A stretch of DNA of 14,021 nucleotides from the NCBI GenBank assembly GCA_964522525.1, contig CAZFWG010000104.1:1-14021 (forward strand), written 5' to 3'. Below the pieces are notes generated by a model. It was given only the letters and a program-made list of their open reading frames with translations, did not search any database and was not told the DNA's origin. This document shows, piece by piece, positions 1 through 7,224 of this stretch; position 1 is the stretch's first letter, and each line of letters opens with the position of its first letter. Origin of the DNA: CAYUYV01 sp964522525. GTDB lineage: Bacteria > Pseudomonadota > Alphaproteobacteria > JAJFIK01. The position numbers and the translations under genes are program-made.

Positions 1-1560
1 CACGCGCTTGCCCTCCGCGGCGAGCGCGTCCACCTGGGCCAACCATTTGTCCTTGTCGAGATAGTGGGGGTCCATCTCGCCGGCCTCGAAGGTACAGATC
101 TCGAACAGCTTGTCGGGGGCGCCTTTGAGGTGAAGAATGTGTTCACCCATATCGTCGGTCGGTGTCAGGATTGCATTGTAACGATTGGCCGAGTCGAAAG
201 GGATATCGTCGAGGATCGGCTGGCGCGCTTTGATGCCTTCCACGTCCAGGCCGGCCTTGTGACCGAGTGCGACCAGGGCCGCATCCATCGGGTCGCCGAT
301 GGGGATCCACCGGTCGTTTTCCTCGCCGCGGCGTATCGAGGCCCTGCTGGCCAGCATGGCGGTTTCGACAAGGGTCCTTGTCGTGACATCAAGTGGGTGA
401 CCCGGTGATCCGATCTGACCCTGCGGGGCATAGCCGTCCCCCGAAACGTCAAGCGCTTCCCCGTCCACAGGAACGATTGTCCGTACACACATCTCGTTGA
501 GGGTCAAGGTCCCGGTCTTGTCGGTGCAGATCACGGATACGCCGCCCAGGGTTTCGACGGCCGGCAGCCTCCGGATGATTGCCCTGCGCAAGGCCATGCG
601 CTGAACGCCGAGGGCCAGGGTGATCGTGATGACGGCCGGCAGTCCCTCGGGGATAGCGGCGACGGCCATGCCAACCATCGCCAGGAAAGCATCATCGACA
701 GTGTAGTCGCGTATCGTGGTCGCAAAAGCGAAACCGGCAATGCAGAAGAGCAGGATCACGCGGGTCAGCAGGTGTCCGAATTGGTCGATCTGACGGATCA
801 GGGGCGTGGTGAGCGTCTCGATTTCACCGAGCATGACCCCGATCTTGCCGATCTCCGCCCGGTCACCGGTGGCGGTGACGACGCCGGTTGCCTGACCGGA
901 CGTGACAAGGGTGCCCGAGAACGCCATGCCGGTCTGCTCAGCAAGCGGGGTGTGCGGTTCGCTGGGGTCCGTCGACTTTGATACCGGTACGGACTCGCCG
1001 GTCAGAGCCGCCTCATCGATCCTGAGCCCACGCGTTCTGATCAAGCGCAAATCAGCCGGAACCCGGTCGCCCGCGTCGAGCAGAACGATATCTCCCGGCA
1101 CCAGGTCGATCGTCGGTATGGAAACGAGCTGACCATCACGTGACACCATCGCTTCCGGGGCCAACATGTCGCGAACGGCCGCCAACGCGCTTTCCGCCTT
1201 TCCTTCCTGCCAGAATCCGACAGCCGCGTTTACAAGCACAACGGCCAGGATGACGGCGGTGTCGACCCAATGTCCGAGAACGGCCGTTACCGCGGAAGCG
1301 GCAATGAGCGTCAGGATAAGCACATTGTTGAACTGTGCCGCCATGCGCTCGATGAAGCCTCTCCTTTCCGGGGTGGGAAGAGCGTTGGGTCCGTGGGCCT
1401 TGAGGCGTTCTTCCGCCTCCAGGGTGCTTAGACCTGTTTCATTCGTCTGCATGGCATCCAGCACGGCACCCGACGACATCGCGGACCATGCGGTACTGAA
1501 CCGCGGATCTGAGCCCGATGGGGCTGTCGCCGGGCCGGCGTTTTGAGAAGGAGACGACAT
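1..1560 (-). CDS. Cation-transporting P-type ATPase, P2 (Ca2+/Mg2+-like), C-terminus outside window
   Basis: The gene runs off the left edge in frame, so 520 N-terminal residues are visible; the family is usually about 900 long. Such pumps use ATP, through a phospho-aspartate, to move divalent cations across the inner membrane. Visible in order: a cation-ATPase N-terminal domain (about 20-75), hydrophobic M1/M2 (about 78-115), the actuator domain with TGES at 187-190, M3/M4 (about 263-322) with PEGLP at 304-308, the phosphorylation motif CTDKTGTLT with Asp347, a GDP-x-x-A nucleotide-domain motif at 422-427, and KGAP with Lys479. PEGLP in M4 and DKTGT fit the SERCA/PMR1-like P2A group rather than heavy-metal P1B pumps, since no CPC is seen. 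The ATG at 1560 follows a GAGG at a workable distance, and an in-frame TGA at 1572-1570 forbids a longer start. The transported ion cannot be fixed without M5-M8. The gene is divergent from the TetR gene. Confidence 0.93.
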   Translation of the reverse strand, partial: MSSPSQNAGPATAPSGSDPRFSTAWSAMSSGAVLDAMQTNETGLSTLEAEERLKAHGPNALPTPERRGFIERMAAQFNNVLILTLIAASAVTAVLGHWVDTAVILAVVLVNAAVGFWQEGKAESALAAVRDMLAPEAMVSRDGQLVSIPTIDLVPGDIVLLDAGDRVPADLRLIRTRGLRIDEAALTGESVPVSKSTDPSEPHTPLAEQTGMAFSGTLVTSGQATGVVTATGDRAEIGKIGVMLGEIETLTTPLIRQIDQFGHLLTRVILLFCIAGFAFATTIRDYTVDDAFLAMVGMAVAAIPEGLPAVITITLALGVQRMALRRAIIRRLPAVETLGGVSVICTDKTGTLTLNEMCVRTIVPVDGEALDVSGDGYAPQGQIGSPGHPLDVTTRTLVETAMLASRASIRRGEENDRWIPIGDPMDAALVALGHKAGLDVEGIKARQPILDDIPFDSANRYNAILTPTDDMGEHILHLKGAPDKLFEICTFEAGEMDPHYLDKDKWLAQVDALAAEGKRV

Positions 1561-1862
1561 CGTGAAACCTCAGTGTCTCGTGTTTATACCGAACCGTTCA
1601 GTTCGATTACCCCAAGTGGCTCGGCGTTTCAAGTGATTTTGTGGGCCGCACTCCCGATGCGGATTAATCGGAGGTACAACCCACGGAAACGCAGTGAAAT
1701 CGTTGACTCCATGCATCGCGATCCGCCGCTTGCATGGTTGTCTGCAATGACCCTAATCGTGCTATGGTCTCGGCTTGAACTCTGGCTCGTTCGCGGCTCG
1801 GCGCCGCGCAAAAAGCGAATCGTGCCAGCTATGTTTCACGCAATATTACAGAAACCAGAGGC
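1561..1862. other. Divergent intergenic region, ATPase / TetR
   Basis: This 302-bp region separates the two divergent starts. Besides the operator and -10 near the ATPase end, the TetR side has only a weak promoter candidate (TTGTCT at about 1739, 17 bp, then GCTATG). The plus-strand reading frame that spans it has no family resemblance and overlaps the TetR start, so I do not call it a gene. Confidence 0.6.
1583..1602 (-). promoter_or_regulatory. ATPase promoter -10 with overlapping TetR-type operator
   Basis: Read on the minus strand, a TATAAA hexamer (1588-1583) lies 22 bp upstream of the ATPase start codon. Immediately upstream is a 15-bp near-palindrome, ACCGAAC-C-GTTCAGT (1588-1602), with one mismatch between its 7-bp arms. 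It falls in the spacer between the -10 and where a -35 would lie (only GGTAAT is there, a poor match). A repressor bound there would block RNA polymerase. Similar GAAC/GTTC palindromes are known as TetR/AcrR-family operators, so the divergent TetR gene is the natural candidate. Its binding here is inference. Confidence 0.5.
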
Positions 1863-2495
1863 ATGACGCGTTTGGCATCAACGGCCCCATATCCTGATTT
1901 AGCAAGTCCAAAGGCCCGCCAGATTTTGGACGGTGCCATGGAGGCGTTTCTCGAATTCGGTTTCGAGGGCGCGAGCATGGATGAGATCGTGCGTCGCGCC
2001 GGCGTGTCGAAAGGGACCGTCTACAATTATTTTTCCGACAAGGAGGCCCTGTTTTGCGCCGTGATGCTGCGCGAGTTTGAAAATCGTGCCGGGGAAATGC
2101 TCGAGGACGCCGAACAGGCGAACGGTATCGAGCCCATTCTGACTGCGATCGCCCGTCGTTACCTCACCATGATTCTCTCTCCTGAAACCCAGGCCATCTT
2201 CCGCGTCATGGTTGCCGAGGCCCCCCGGTTTCCGGAGATTGGCCGGGAATTTTATGCCAGCGGGCCGAACAGGGTTATTAAAAGGCTGAAGACTGCGCTT
2301 GATCAGGCTTGCAAAGCCGGAGAGTTGACAATCGCCGACACGGAGACGGCGGCCCATCAGTTTGTGGAACTCTGTCGCGCCGACCTGTTCTACAAGATTA
2401 TCCTCTGCGTGGAGACAAAACCGACCAAGCGCCGAATCGACAAAATCGTAAATTCGGCCGTCGGTACGTTCATGGCGGCTTTCTCAAATCGATAG
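1863..2495 (+). CDS. TetR/AcrR-family transcriptional regulator
   Basis: The product is 210 residues, normal for the family. An N-terminal TetR DNA-binding domain spans about residues 16-64: a first helix (ARQILDGAMEAFLEFG), then a helix-turn-helix with DEIVRRAGVSKGTVYNYF at 40-57, followed by the usual DKEAL. The remaining all-helical part (about 70-205) is the ligand/dimer domain and resembles the AefR-like C-terminal type (motif around MVAEAPRFPEIG). Members are usually repressors that release DNA when a small molecule binds. The ATG at 1863 has an AGAGG six bases or so upstream. The nearest targets are the divergent P-type ATPase, which has a matching palindrome in its promoter, and the gene itself. 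The inducer cannot be read from the sequence. Confidence 0.92.
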   Translation: MTRLASTAPYPDLASPKARQILDGAMEAFLEFGFEGASMDEIVRRAGVSKGTVYNYFSDKEALFCAVMLREFENRAGEMLEDAEQANGIEPILTAIARRYLTMILSPETQAIFRVMVAEAPRFPEIGREFYASGPNRVIKRLKTALDQACKAGELTIADTETAAHQFVELCRADLFYKIILCVETKPTKRRIDKIVNSAVGTFMAAFSNR

Positions 2496-2546
2496 GTGTT
2501 TATTCCTCAACTGTGGTGATGTCTGTCGATCCCGCTTGTGCTTTTT

Positions 2547-2576
2547 TTGGGGGTTTCCGCGCCAAACGTCTTATCT
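2547..2576 (+). promoter_or_regulatory. Possible leaderless promoter of the AraC gene
   Basis: TTGGGG (2547-2552), an 18-bp spacer and TTATCT (2571-2576) form a weak sigma70-like promoter. Its start point would fall almost exactly on the ATG at 2585. This fits with the absence of any Shine-Dalgarno sequence in front of that ATG. Confidence 0.3.
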
Positions 2577-2584
2577 TCTGACCC

Positions 2585-3469
2585 ATGCGCACCTATCAGG
2601 ACATCTACCCTTCGGAACCCCTGTTGCGATCCGGCGATGTGGTCCGCGCCCGGGCTGCGGGGCTGCTCAGCCTCGAATTCTTTGAAGCCGAACCGGCCTC
2701 CATGCCTCCTGAGATCTTCGATCAGCACCATGTTCTGATCAATCTCAAGGATGCGCCCCAACGGGTGGAGAACTGGCGGGACGGCGTCCACCGCGACTTC
2801 ACCTTTCACAAGAACGAAATCGTCGTGACGCCGGCGGGTATCAGAAGCGGCTGGCGGTGGCATGAGCGCTCGAAGGTCATCGTGATCACGTTGGACCCGG
2901 AACGTTTGCAGGTCTTCGCCCAAAGCGAGGTGGGCGTGTTGCTCACGGAGCGTCAGCTGCGTGACTTGCCGCAATTTGAGGATGTCGAGATCACTGCCGC
3001 CGCCACCATGTTGAAGGATGCCCTCGATCCCGGCGCAGTGGGCTCGGACGTCATGTTCGAAAGTCTGGCCCGGGTCTTTCTGGTCAAGCTGATCCAAAAA
3101 TATGGCGAGGAACGTGCAAGGGATGCCGTGTTCTCCAAGTCCTATACGGCGGCCCATCACCGCCGTGTCCTGGACGTGCTCGAGACCCGGTTCGGCGAGG
3201 CGATCGGTGTGGAGGAGATGGCAGGAGAGGCGGGCCTGTCTCCCTCCCACTTCTCCCGCGTTTTCAGGTCGGTCATCGGTGAAACGCCTTATCAGTTCCT
3301 GATGCGCTACCGGATCGAGCGGGCCGCCGAAATGCTTGCTGACCCGGCCCGTCCCATGATCGATATTGCCTTGGCCTGCGGCTTTTCCGACCAGCCCCAT
3401 CTGACACGGGTTTTCAAACAGCTCCGTGGTCAAACACCAAAGCAATGGCGGGCAGGCCTAGTGAAATAG
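2585..3469 (+). CDS. AraC-family transcriptional regulator
   Basis: The product is 294 residues. The C-terminal 105 residues (about 188-292) form the AraC double helix-turn-helix: VEEMAGEAGLSPSHFSRVFRS around 209-229 is the first reader helix, and the signature stretch IDIALACGFSDQPHLTRVFKQ (259-279) is the second. The N-terminal part (about 10-130) is a predicted beta-rich, cupin-like sensing region with no recognisable ligand motif. An in-frame TGA at 2579-2581 excludes an upstream start, and the next in-frame ATG (codon 40) would cut into the sensor domain, so ATG 2585 is secure although it has no ribosome binding site. The gene stands between TetR and GNAT on the same strand. Its target is unknown; the downstream acetyltransferase or the nearby oxidoreductase cluster are possibilities. 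Confidence 0.92.
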   Translation: MRTYQDIYPSEPLLRSGDVVRARAAGLLSLEFFEAEPASMPPEIFDQHHVLINLKDAPQRVENWRDGVHRDFTFHKNEIVVTPAGIRSGWRWHERSKVIVITLDPERLQVFAQSEVGVLLTERQLRDLPQFEDVEITAAATMLKDALDPGAVGSDVMFESLARVFLVKLIQKYGEERARDAVFSKSYTAAHHRRVLDVLETRFGEAIGVEEMAGEAGLSPSHFSRVFRSVIGETPYQFLMRYRIERAAEMLADPARPMIDIALACGFSDQPHLTRVFKQLRGQTPKQWRAGLVK

Positions 3470-3495
3470 GCATGGCCGTGATGGGCTCTTTTTTT
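3456..3495 (+). terminator. Weak terminator-like hairpin after the AraC gene
   Basis: A 5-bp perfect stem, GCCTA (3456-3460) / TAGGC (3467-3471), includes the AraC stop codon, and a run of seven T lies at 3489-3495. The 17-base gap between stem and T-run makes this a poor intrinsic terminator, so read-through into the GNAT gene is plausible. Confidence 0.25.
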
Positions 3496-3528
3496 GTTCT
3501 TTATACGACACCACTGGCAGGCTGACGG

Positions 3529-3975
3529 TTGGATATGGTCGAGGAGTTGAGCGTCTCCGAATGCGAGACGGCCGAGGAAGATCGGGAGACCTTCGCGGTC
3601 ATGGGGCAGTTGCGAGAGCACCTGACGGCCGATGCCTATCCGGCACTACTCAGGCGGCTGCGGGCCGAGGGCGTGAGGCTGGTCGCGGCTCGCAAAGGGG
3701 GACGGGTCGTCGGCTGCGCTTCATTCCGGCACCAGCACCGCCTGGCACTTTGCGATATCGTTTATGTGGACGATCTGGTGACCGATGCGGGTGAGCGATC
3801 GGGCGCGGTGGGTCAGGCCCTCCTCACCTGGATCGAGGCCGAGGCCCTCAAGGCGGGGGCCGCGTGGTGCGTTCTGGATTCCGGCGTCCAACGTGCCGCG
3901 GCCCACCGTTTCTACTTCAGGCAGGGTTACGCCATCACAAGCTTCAATTTCAAGAAGCGGCTCCCGCAAACATGA
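3529..3975 (+). CDS. GNAT-family N-acetyltransferase
   Basis: The product is 148 residues, typical for a single-domain GNAT enzyme that transfers acetyl from acetyl-CoA to an amine. Seen: a central strand DIVYVDDLVT (76-85), the acetyl-CoA loop RSGAVG (90-95) followed by the helix QALLTWIEAEALKAG, and the C-terminal strand/loop DSGVQRAAAHRFYFRQGY (117-134) with the usual aromatic FY. In the R-x-x-G-x-G/A loop the first glycine is alanine here, a tolerated variation. Two starts compete: TTG 3529, or ATG 3535 two codons later; neither has a strong Shine-Dalgarno sequence. The gene lies 59 bp after AraC on the same strand and ends just before a bidirectional terminator. The substrate is unknown. 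Confidence 0.88.
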   Translation: MDMVEELSVSECETAEEDRETFAVMGQLREHLTADAYPALLRRLRAEGVRLVAARKGGRVVGCASFRHQHRLALCDIVYVDDLVTDAGERSGAVGQALLTWIEAEALKAGAAWCVLDSGVQRAAAHRFYFRQGYAITSFNFKKRLPQT

Positions 3976-4019
3976 GAGGGGCATCCGTCCACGGTGAATA
4001 TGGAAAAGACACTTGTGAC

Positions 4020-4040
4020 AAAAACCGGCTCGGTGTTTTT
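4020..4040. terminator. Bidirectional intrinsic terminator between convergent genes
   Basis: AAAAA-ccg (4020-4027), loop GCT, then CGGT-g-TTTTT (4031-4040) form a short GC stem flanked by an A-run on one side and a T-run on the other. It can therefore end transcription from both the GNAT gene (plus) and the SDR operon (minus), whose stop codons lie 45 and 14 bp away. Confidence 0.6.
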
Positions 4041-4053
4041 CCTGTGCTCTTGT

Positions 4054-4737
4054 CTACCACTCGATCAAACGCCGGTCCCGCCAGAACCCGCCCGTTGGTC
4101 CGTCGTTGGGCAAGGTGGCGAGCCAAACGGCCGTGTCCGCGCCCTGTTCCGGGGATCGGCTTGCCGCCTGACCGCCCATACGGGTGCGCACCCAGCCGGG
4201 GCACAGGGCATTCACCTTGACCTGCCGGCCGAGGGCCTGGGCGGATGACAGGGTGACGGCGTTGAGCGTTGCCTTCGAAATGGCATAGGCCGCGGGTCCC
4301 GAAAGCCCCTCACCAAAGCTGCCCCAGCCCGAGGAGACATTCACGATGCGGCCCCACCCGCGTTTCTTCATGCCCACCCCCAGAACCTGGATCAGGGCGA
4401 GGGGCGAGAGCGCGTTGACGGTGATGGACTGTCCGACATCGGCAAGATCCACCTCCACGGCATCGCCATTGATCAAAATACCCGCATTGTTGACGAGGAT
4501 GTCCACGGGGCCGTGTTCCGTTTCGATTCCGCGCGCCCGGGCTGCGACGGCGTGGGGATCCGACAGATCGAGCGCCACGCCCGCCGCGCCGTGGCCGATC
4601 TCCTTGGCGGCCTGGGCGGCGTCCTCCCCGCGGCGTGCCGCCGCGAGGAGTCTGATGTCATCCTGTTCAGCGAGGGCGCCGGCAATGGCCTTGCCGATGC
4701 CTCGGTTCGCGCCGGTGACGAGGGCAGTACGGATCAT
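4054..4737 (-). CDS. Short-chain dehydrogenase/reductase (classical SDR)
   Basis: The product is 227 residues if started at ATG 4737. A Rossmann NAD(P)-binding motif TGANRGIG begins at residue 8, the NNAG motif is at 83-86, catalytic Ser is at 135/136 in NVSSG, and the catalytic Tyr151-x-x-x-Lys155 lies in PAAYAISKAT. ALCPGWV follows at 177-183. It should be an NAD(P)H-dependent carbonyl or alcohol oxidoreductase in the cytoplasm, of carbonyl-reductase-like type; the substrate is not readable. The frame stays open to 5031, but that stretch only shadows the aldo/keto reductase gene. The short start is chosen because the Rossmann strand begins there and because the ATG overlaps the upstream gene's TGA by one base (TGATG), the mark of translational coupling. 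It is the last gene of the oxidoreductase cluster. Confidence 0.92.
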   Translation of the reverse strand: MIRTALVTGANRGIGKAIAGALAEQDDIRLLAAARRGEDAAQAAKEIGHGAAGVALDLSDPHAVAARARGIETEHGPVDILVNNAGILINGDAVEVDLADVGQSITVNALSPLALIQVLGVGMKKRGWGRIVNVSSGWGSFGEGLSGPAAYAISKATLNAVTLSSAQALGRQVKVNALCPGWVRTRMGGQAASRSPEQGADTAVWLATLPNDGPTGGFWRDRRLIEW

Positions 4738-5864
4738 CACGCCATTTCCTCCATGGTTTCCCCAACGCCCGCTCCCGCGCCGGCGACGGTGCGCTCCGGA
4801 AGGTAACCCGCCGGTTTGTCGCCCACCGTCGCCCCGCCGGTCAGCATGCCTTGAAGCGCCGGTTCGAAAAAACTGTAGGGGAAGCGTTTCGGCTCGGCGC
4901 TCACCGTGTCCAGGCGCGTGCGCAGTTCTGCGGGCAGTTCGAAATCGAGGGCGCCCAGATTGTCCTGGAGCTGGCGCAGCTTGGTCGCGCCGATCAGGAC
5001 GGACGCCACGCCCGGCCGGTGTGCCACCCAATTGATCGCGACCTGCGCCATGCTGCGACCGATCTTCTTCGAGACCCCTTCGAGCTCGGACACGATGCGG
5101 AAATTCCGCTCGGTGAACTTCTCGAAGGCGGGGTTGCCCGTGCCCGCCGTCGTGATGAGGCGGCCTTCCCCCTCCGGCAGCTTACCCTCGCTCGGACGAT
5201 ATTTCCCGGACAGCAGGCCCGAGGCAAGGGGGCTCCAGACCATGATGCCGGCACCCTGGCGCGTGGCAAGATCCGTGAACTCATTCTCGATGTTCCGTTC
5301 CGTGAGGTTGTATTCGAGCTGAAGAGCGCTGACAGGCTCGTAGCCGCGCAACCGCGCGATCGTATTGGCCTCCGACGCATACCACGCCGGAACATCCGAC
5401 AGACCCACATGGCGGACTTTTCCTGAGCGCACCAGATCATCCATGGTCCGCATCACTTCCTCGGCCGGTGTCAACCGGTCCCAGGTATGCAGGATGTAGA
5501 GGTCGATATAATCCGTGCCGAGTCGTTTCAAGCTGCCTTCCACGGCACGCAGGCTGTTCTTGCGGCCATTGCCGCCCGCATTGGGGTTGCCGGGTTGGGC
5601 GTTGTAGCTGAACTTCGTGGCGATGACCGCCTGATCGCGCAGGCCACGCTCGCCGATGAACCGGCCCAGCATCTCCTCGGACCGGCCGTTGGTGTAAAGA
5701 TCTGCCGTGTCGAAGAAATTACCGCCCGCCTCCACATAGGCATCGAAGATCTGGCGCGCGGCATTATCGTCCGCACCCCAACCCCAGTCGTCGCCGAAGG
5801 TCATCGTGCCCAGCGCCAGGCGGGAGACCCGCAGACCGGTGTTTCCGAGTGTGTAATAGTTCAT
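4737..5864 (-). CDS. Aldo/keto reductase
   Basis: The product is 375 residues from ATG 5864. It is an NADPH-dependent (beta/alpha)8-barrel oxidoreductase with the complete catalytic tetrad: Asp52 and Tyr57 in FDTADLYTNG, Lys84 in IATKF and His126 in YILHTWDR. The N-terminal LGNTGLRVSRLALGTMTFG is the standard opening of bacterial AKRs of the YajO/IolS-like type. The C-terminal half has the cofactor segment NWVAHRPGVASVLIGATKLRQL. The GTG at 5897 would add 11 residues, but ATG 5864 has GGAG seven bases upstream and matches the family's usual first residues. The tail after about 345 is slightly longer than usual. It lies 117 bp downstream of the truncated SnoaL gene and overlaps the second SDR by one base, so the two reductases are made together. 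Confidence 0.93.
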   Translation of the reverse strand: MNYYTLGNTGLRVSRLALGTMTFGDDWGWGADDNAARQIFDAYVEAGGNFFDTADLYTNGRSEEMLGRFIGERGLRDQAVIATKFSYNAQPGNPNAGGNGRKNSLRAVEGSLKRLGTDYIDLYILHTWDRLTPAEEVMRTMDDLVRSGKVRHVGLSDVPAWYASEANTIARLRGYEPVSALQLEYNLTERNIENEFTDLATRQGAGIMVWSPLASGLLSGKYRPSEGKLPEGEGRLITTAGTGNPAFEKFTERNFRIVSELEGVSKKIGRSMAQVAINWVAHRPGVASVLIGATKLRQLQDNLGALDFELPAELRTRLDTVSAEPKRFPYSFFEPALQGMLTGGATVGDKPAGYLPERTVAGAGAGVGETMEEMA

Positions 5865-5981
5865 GGCTTCGCTCCATCCGCTGTTGTTCGATGGCACCAG
5901 GATGGCGGTACCGGCCGCCGTATGCTTGATCCTCCCTGCCTGATTTTTGAAGATTCCTGCTTCCGCCGCGGCAAGCCCGCG

Positions 5982-6272
5982 TCAGTCGTTGGGGCAGGCG
6001 GTCATTTTGACGAGGCCGTCACCGATGGACGCGGAGAAATCCATTTCGATTTCATCCGTGAACACTGACCTGTGCAGATCCCAGTCCTGCATATCGAAGG
6101 CAAGGCCGTAGTTGACGATGACCTGTCCGATTGCGTCACGGTCGAGAAGGCGTTGAAGCTTGGCCTGCGTTGGTGCCGCGGGTCCGGCAAGCGGTGTTTT
6201 TTGGGCGGACGCGGGGACTTGAAGAAACGCCGCGGCGACAAGCGCCGCGGCCGTGAGTTTGGTCAGTGTCAT
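5982..6272 (-). pseudogene. 3'-truncated secreted SnoaL/NTF2-like domain gene
   Basis: The remaining 96 residues start with a clear signal peptide (MTLTK, a hydrophobic alanine-rich core, then ASA-Q as cleavage site). They continue into the first part of a SnoaL-like domain: LLDRDAIGQVIVNYGLAFDM, then DWDLHRSVFTDEIEMDFSAS. Complete domains of this kind run about 130 residues; here the frame stops after about 65, with the unrelated end TACPND, and no frame of the next 100 bp continues the fold. The likely cause is a deletion or rearrangement of the 3' half. The start ATG 6272 has GGGAG eight bases upstream; the longer reading to 6320 merely overlaps the end of the preceding SDR. It sits 25 bp behind that SDR in the same operon. 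It may still be translated and exported, but a folded cone domain is improbable. Confidence 0.7.
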
Positions 6273-6297
6273 GTTTTTTCTCCCTGAGCTTTTCCGA

Positions 6298-7104
6298 TTA
6301 TCGGGCAAGGAACCCACCATTGACGAAGAGAGTCTGGGCCGTAACCCAACGGCTTTCTTCGGACACGAGAAAGTCGATCAGCGGCGCGATGTCGTCAACG
6401 CGCCCGAGCCGGCTTAGGGGAGACATGTTGGCGAGATAGGCAACGGATTGCTCATTCTCCTGACCATGGAAAAAGGGCGTATCGATGGGGCCCGGCGCGA
6501 CCGTATTCACCGTGACGCCCCGGCTGCCTATTTCTTTGGCAAGGGCGCGGGTGAAGTCTTCAAGGGGCGCTTTTGATCCAGCGTAGACGGAATACATACC
6601 CGTGGTCGCACCCAGGAGGGTCGTTCCCATATTGATGATCCGGCCATTGTCCTCGATCGTTTTCGCCGCTTCCTGCATCGTGAAGAAGGCTGCCTTGGCA
6701 TTGATGCCGAAAGCGCGGTCGAAGTCTTCCTCCGTGACGTCCGCAAAAGGCTTCTTGATGACGAGGCCGGCGTTGTTGATGACGATATCGATCCGACCGA
6801 AGGCGTCTTTCGCGGCCCGGAAGATGTCCCGCACCACACGGGGCTCGGCGAGGTCGCCGCTGACAACCAGAGCGCGGGCCCCGTTTTCCTGCACGATACG
6901 AGCGGTTTCCTCGGCGTCGGCCGCCGAACTTTCCGCGTGGTGGTGGACCACCACATCCGCGCCGCGCGCGGCAAGCGCCGCGGCGAAAGCGCGACCCATA
7001 TTGCGCGCCGCGCCGGTGATAAGCGCGACCTTGCCGCGGAGATCCTGTCGATACGTCGTTCCGATGGCATCCGAAGATCGTGCCGTTCCGTTTGATCCAA
7101 CCAT
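6298..7104 (-). CDS. SDR-family oxidoreductase, FabG-like
   Basis: The product is 268 residues. The NAD(P) motif TGAARNMG (30-37) has Asn in place of the usual second glycine, a variant seen in FabG-like SDRs. NNAG is at 110-113 and the Tyr174-x-x-x-Lys178 pair lies in YSVYAGSKAP. APGPIDTPF (203-211) follows, and the end FVNGGFLAR is of the standard form. The catalytic serine position, about 13 residues before the Tyr, is occupied by Thr161/Thr162 (INMGTT), so the usual Ser-Tyr-Lys triad is a Thr-Tyr-Lys here. It is probably a cytoplasmic NAD(P)-dependent oxidoreductase of unknown substrate. The start ATG 7104 has GGGAG about 12 bases upstream. It is the first gene of the minus-strand cluster and divergent from LysR, the classical layout for a LysR target. 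Confidence 0.92.
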   Translation of the reverse strand: MVGSNGTARSSDAIGTTYRQDLRGKVALITGAARNMGRAFAAALAARGADVVVHHHAESSAADAEETARIVQENGARALVVSGDLAEPRVVRDIFRAAKDAFGRIDIVINNAGLVIKKPFADVTEEDFDRAFGINAKAAFFTMQEAAKTIEDNGRIINMGTTLLGATTGMYSVYAGSKAPLEDFTRALAKEIGSRGVTVNTVAPGPIDTPFFHGQENEQSVAYLANMSPLSRLGRVDDIAPLIDFLVSEESRWVTAQTLFVNGGFLAR

Positions 7105-7224
7105 GGTCGAGGTCTCCCATTGCTTTGGCCGGGACCATTCCCGACGACACGGAGAACCTAGTATCTGGCCGAAAAATCATGTAGGTGGAAAAAAATCAAA
7201 GCATAAATGATAAAAGCGCAATAA
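7105..7224. promoter_or_regulatory. Divergent control region, SDR cluster / LysR
   Basis: These 120 bp must contain both promoters. A short inverted repeat CGGGA-CCAT-TCCCG (7130-7143) and a 9-bp direct repeat ATAAATGAT (7203-7211 and 7221-7229) are visible. The second copy of the direct repeat contains the LysR start codon. The LysR-side half is strongly A-rich. I could not single out a convincing T-N11-A LysR box. Confidence 0.45.

Noticed and set aside
2507..3445. Minus-strand frame of 312 residues across the AraC gene
   Set aside because: It is antisense to a clear AraC regulator and has the His/Asp/Arg-rich look of a shadow frame in GC-rich DNA.
4740..5031. N-terminal extension of the second SDR
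   Set aside because: The extension is Arg/Gly-rich, antisense-like in composition and overlaps the aldo/keto reductase; the Rossmann strand begins at ATG 4737.
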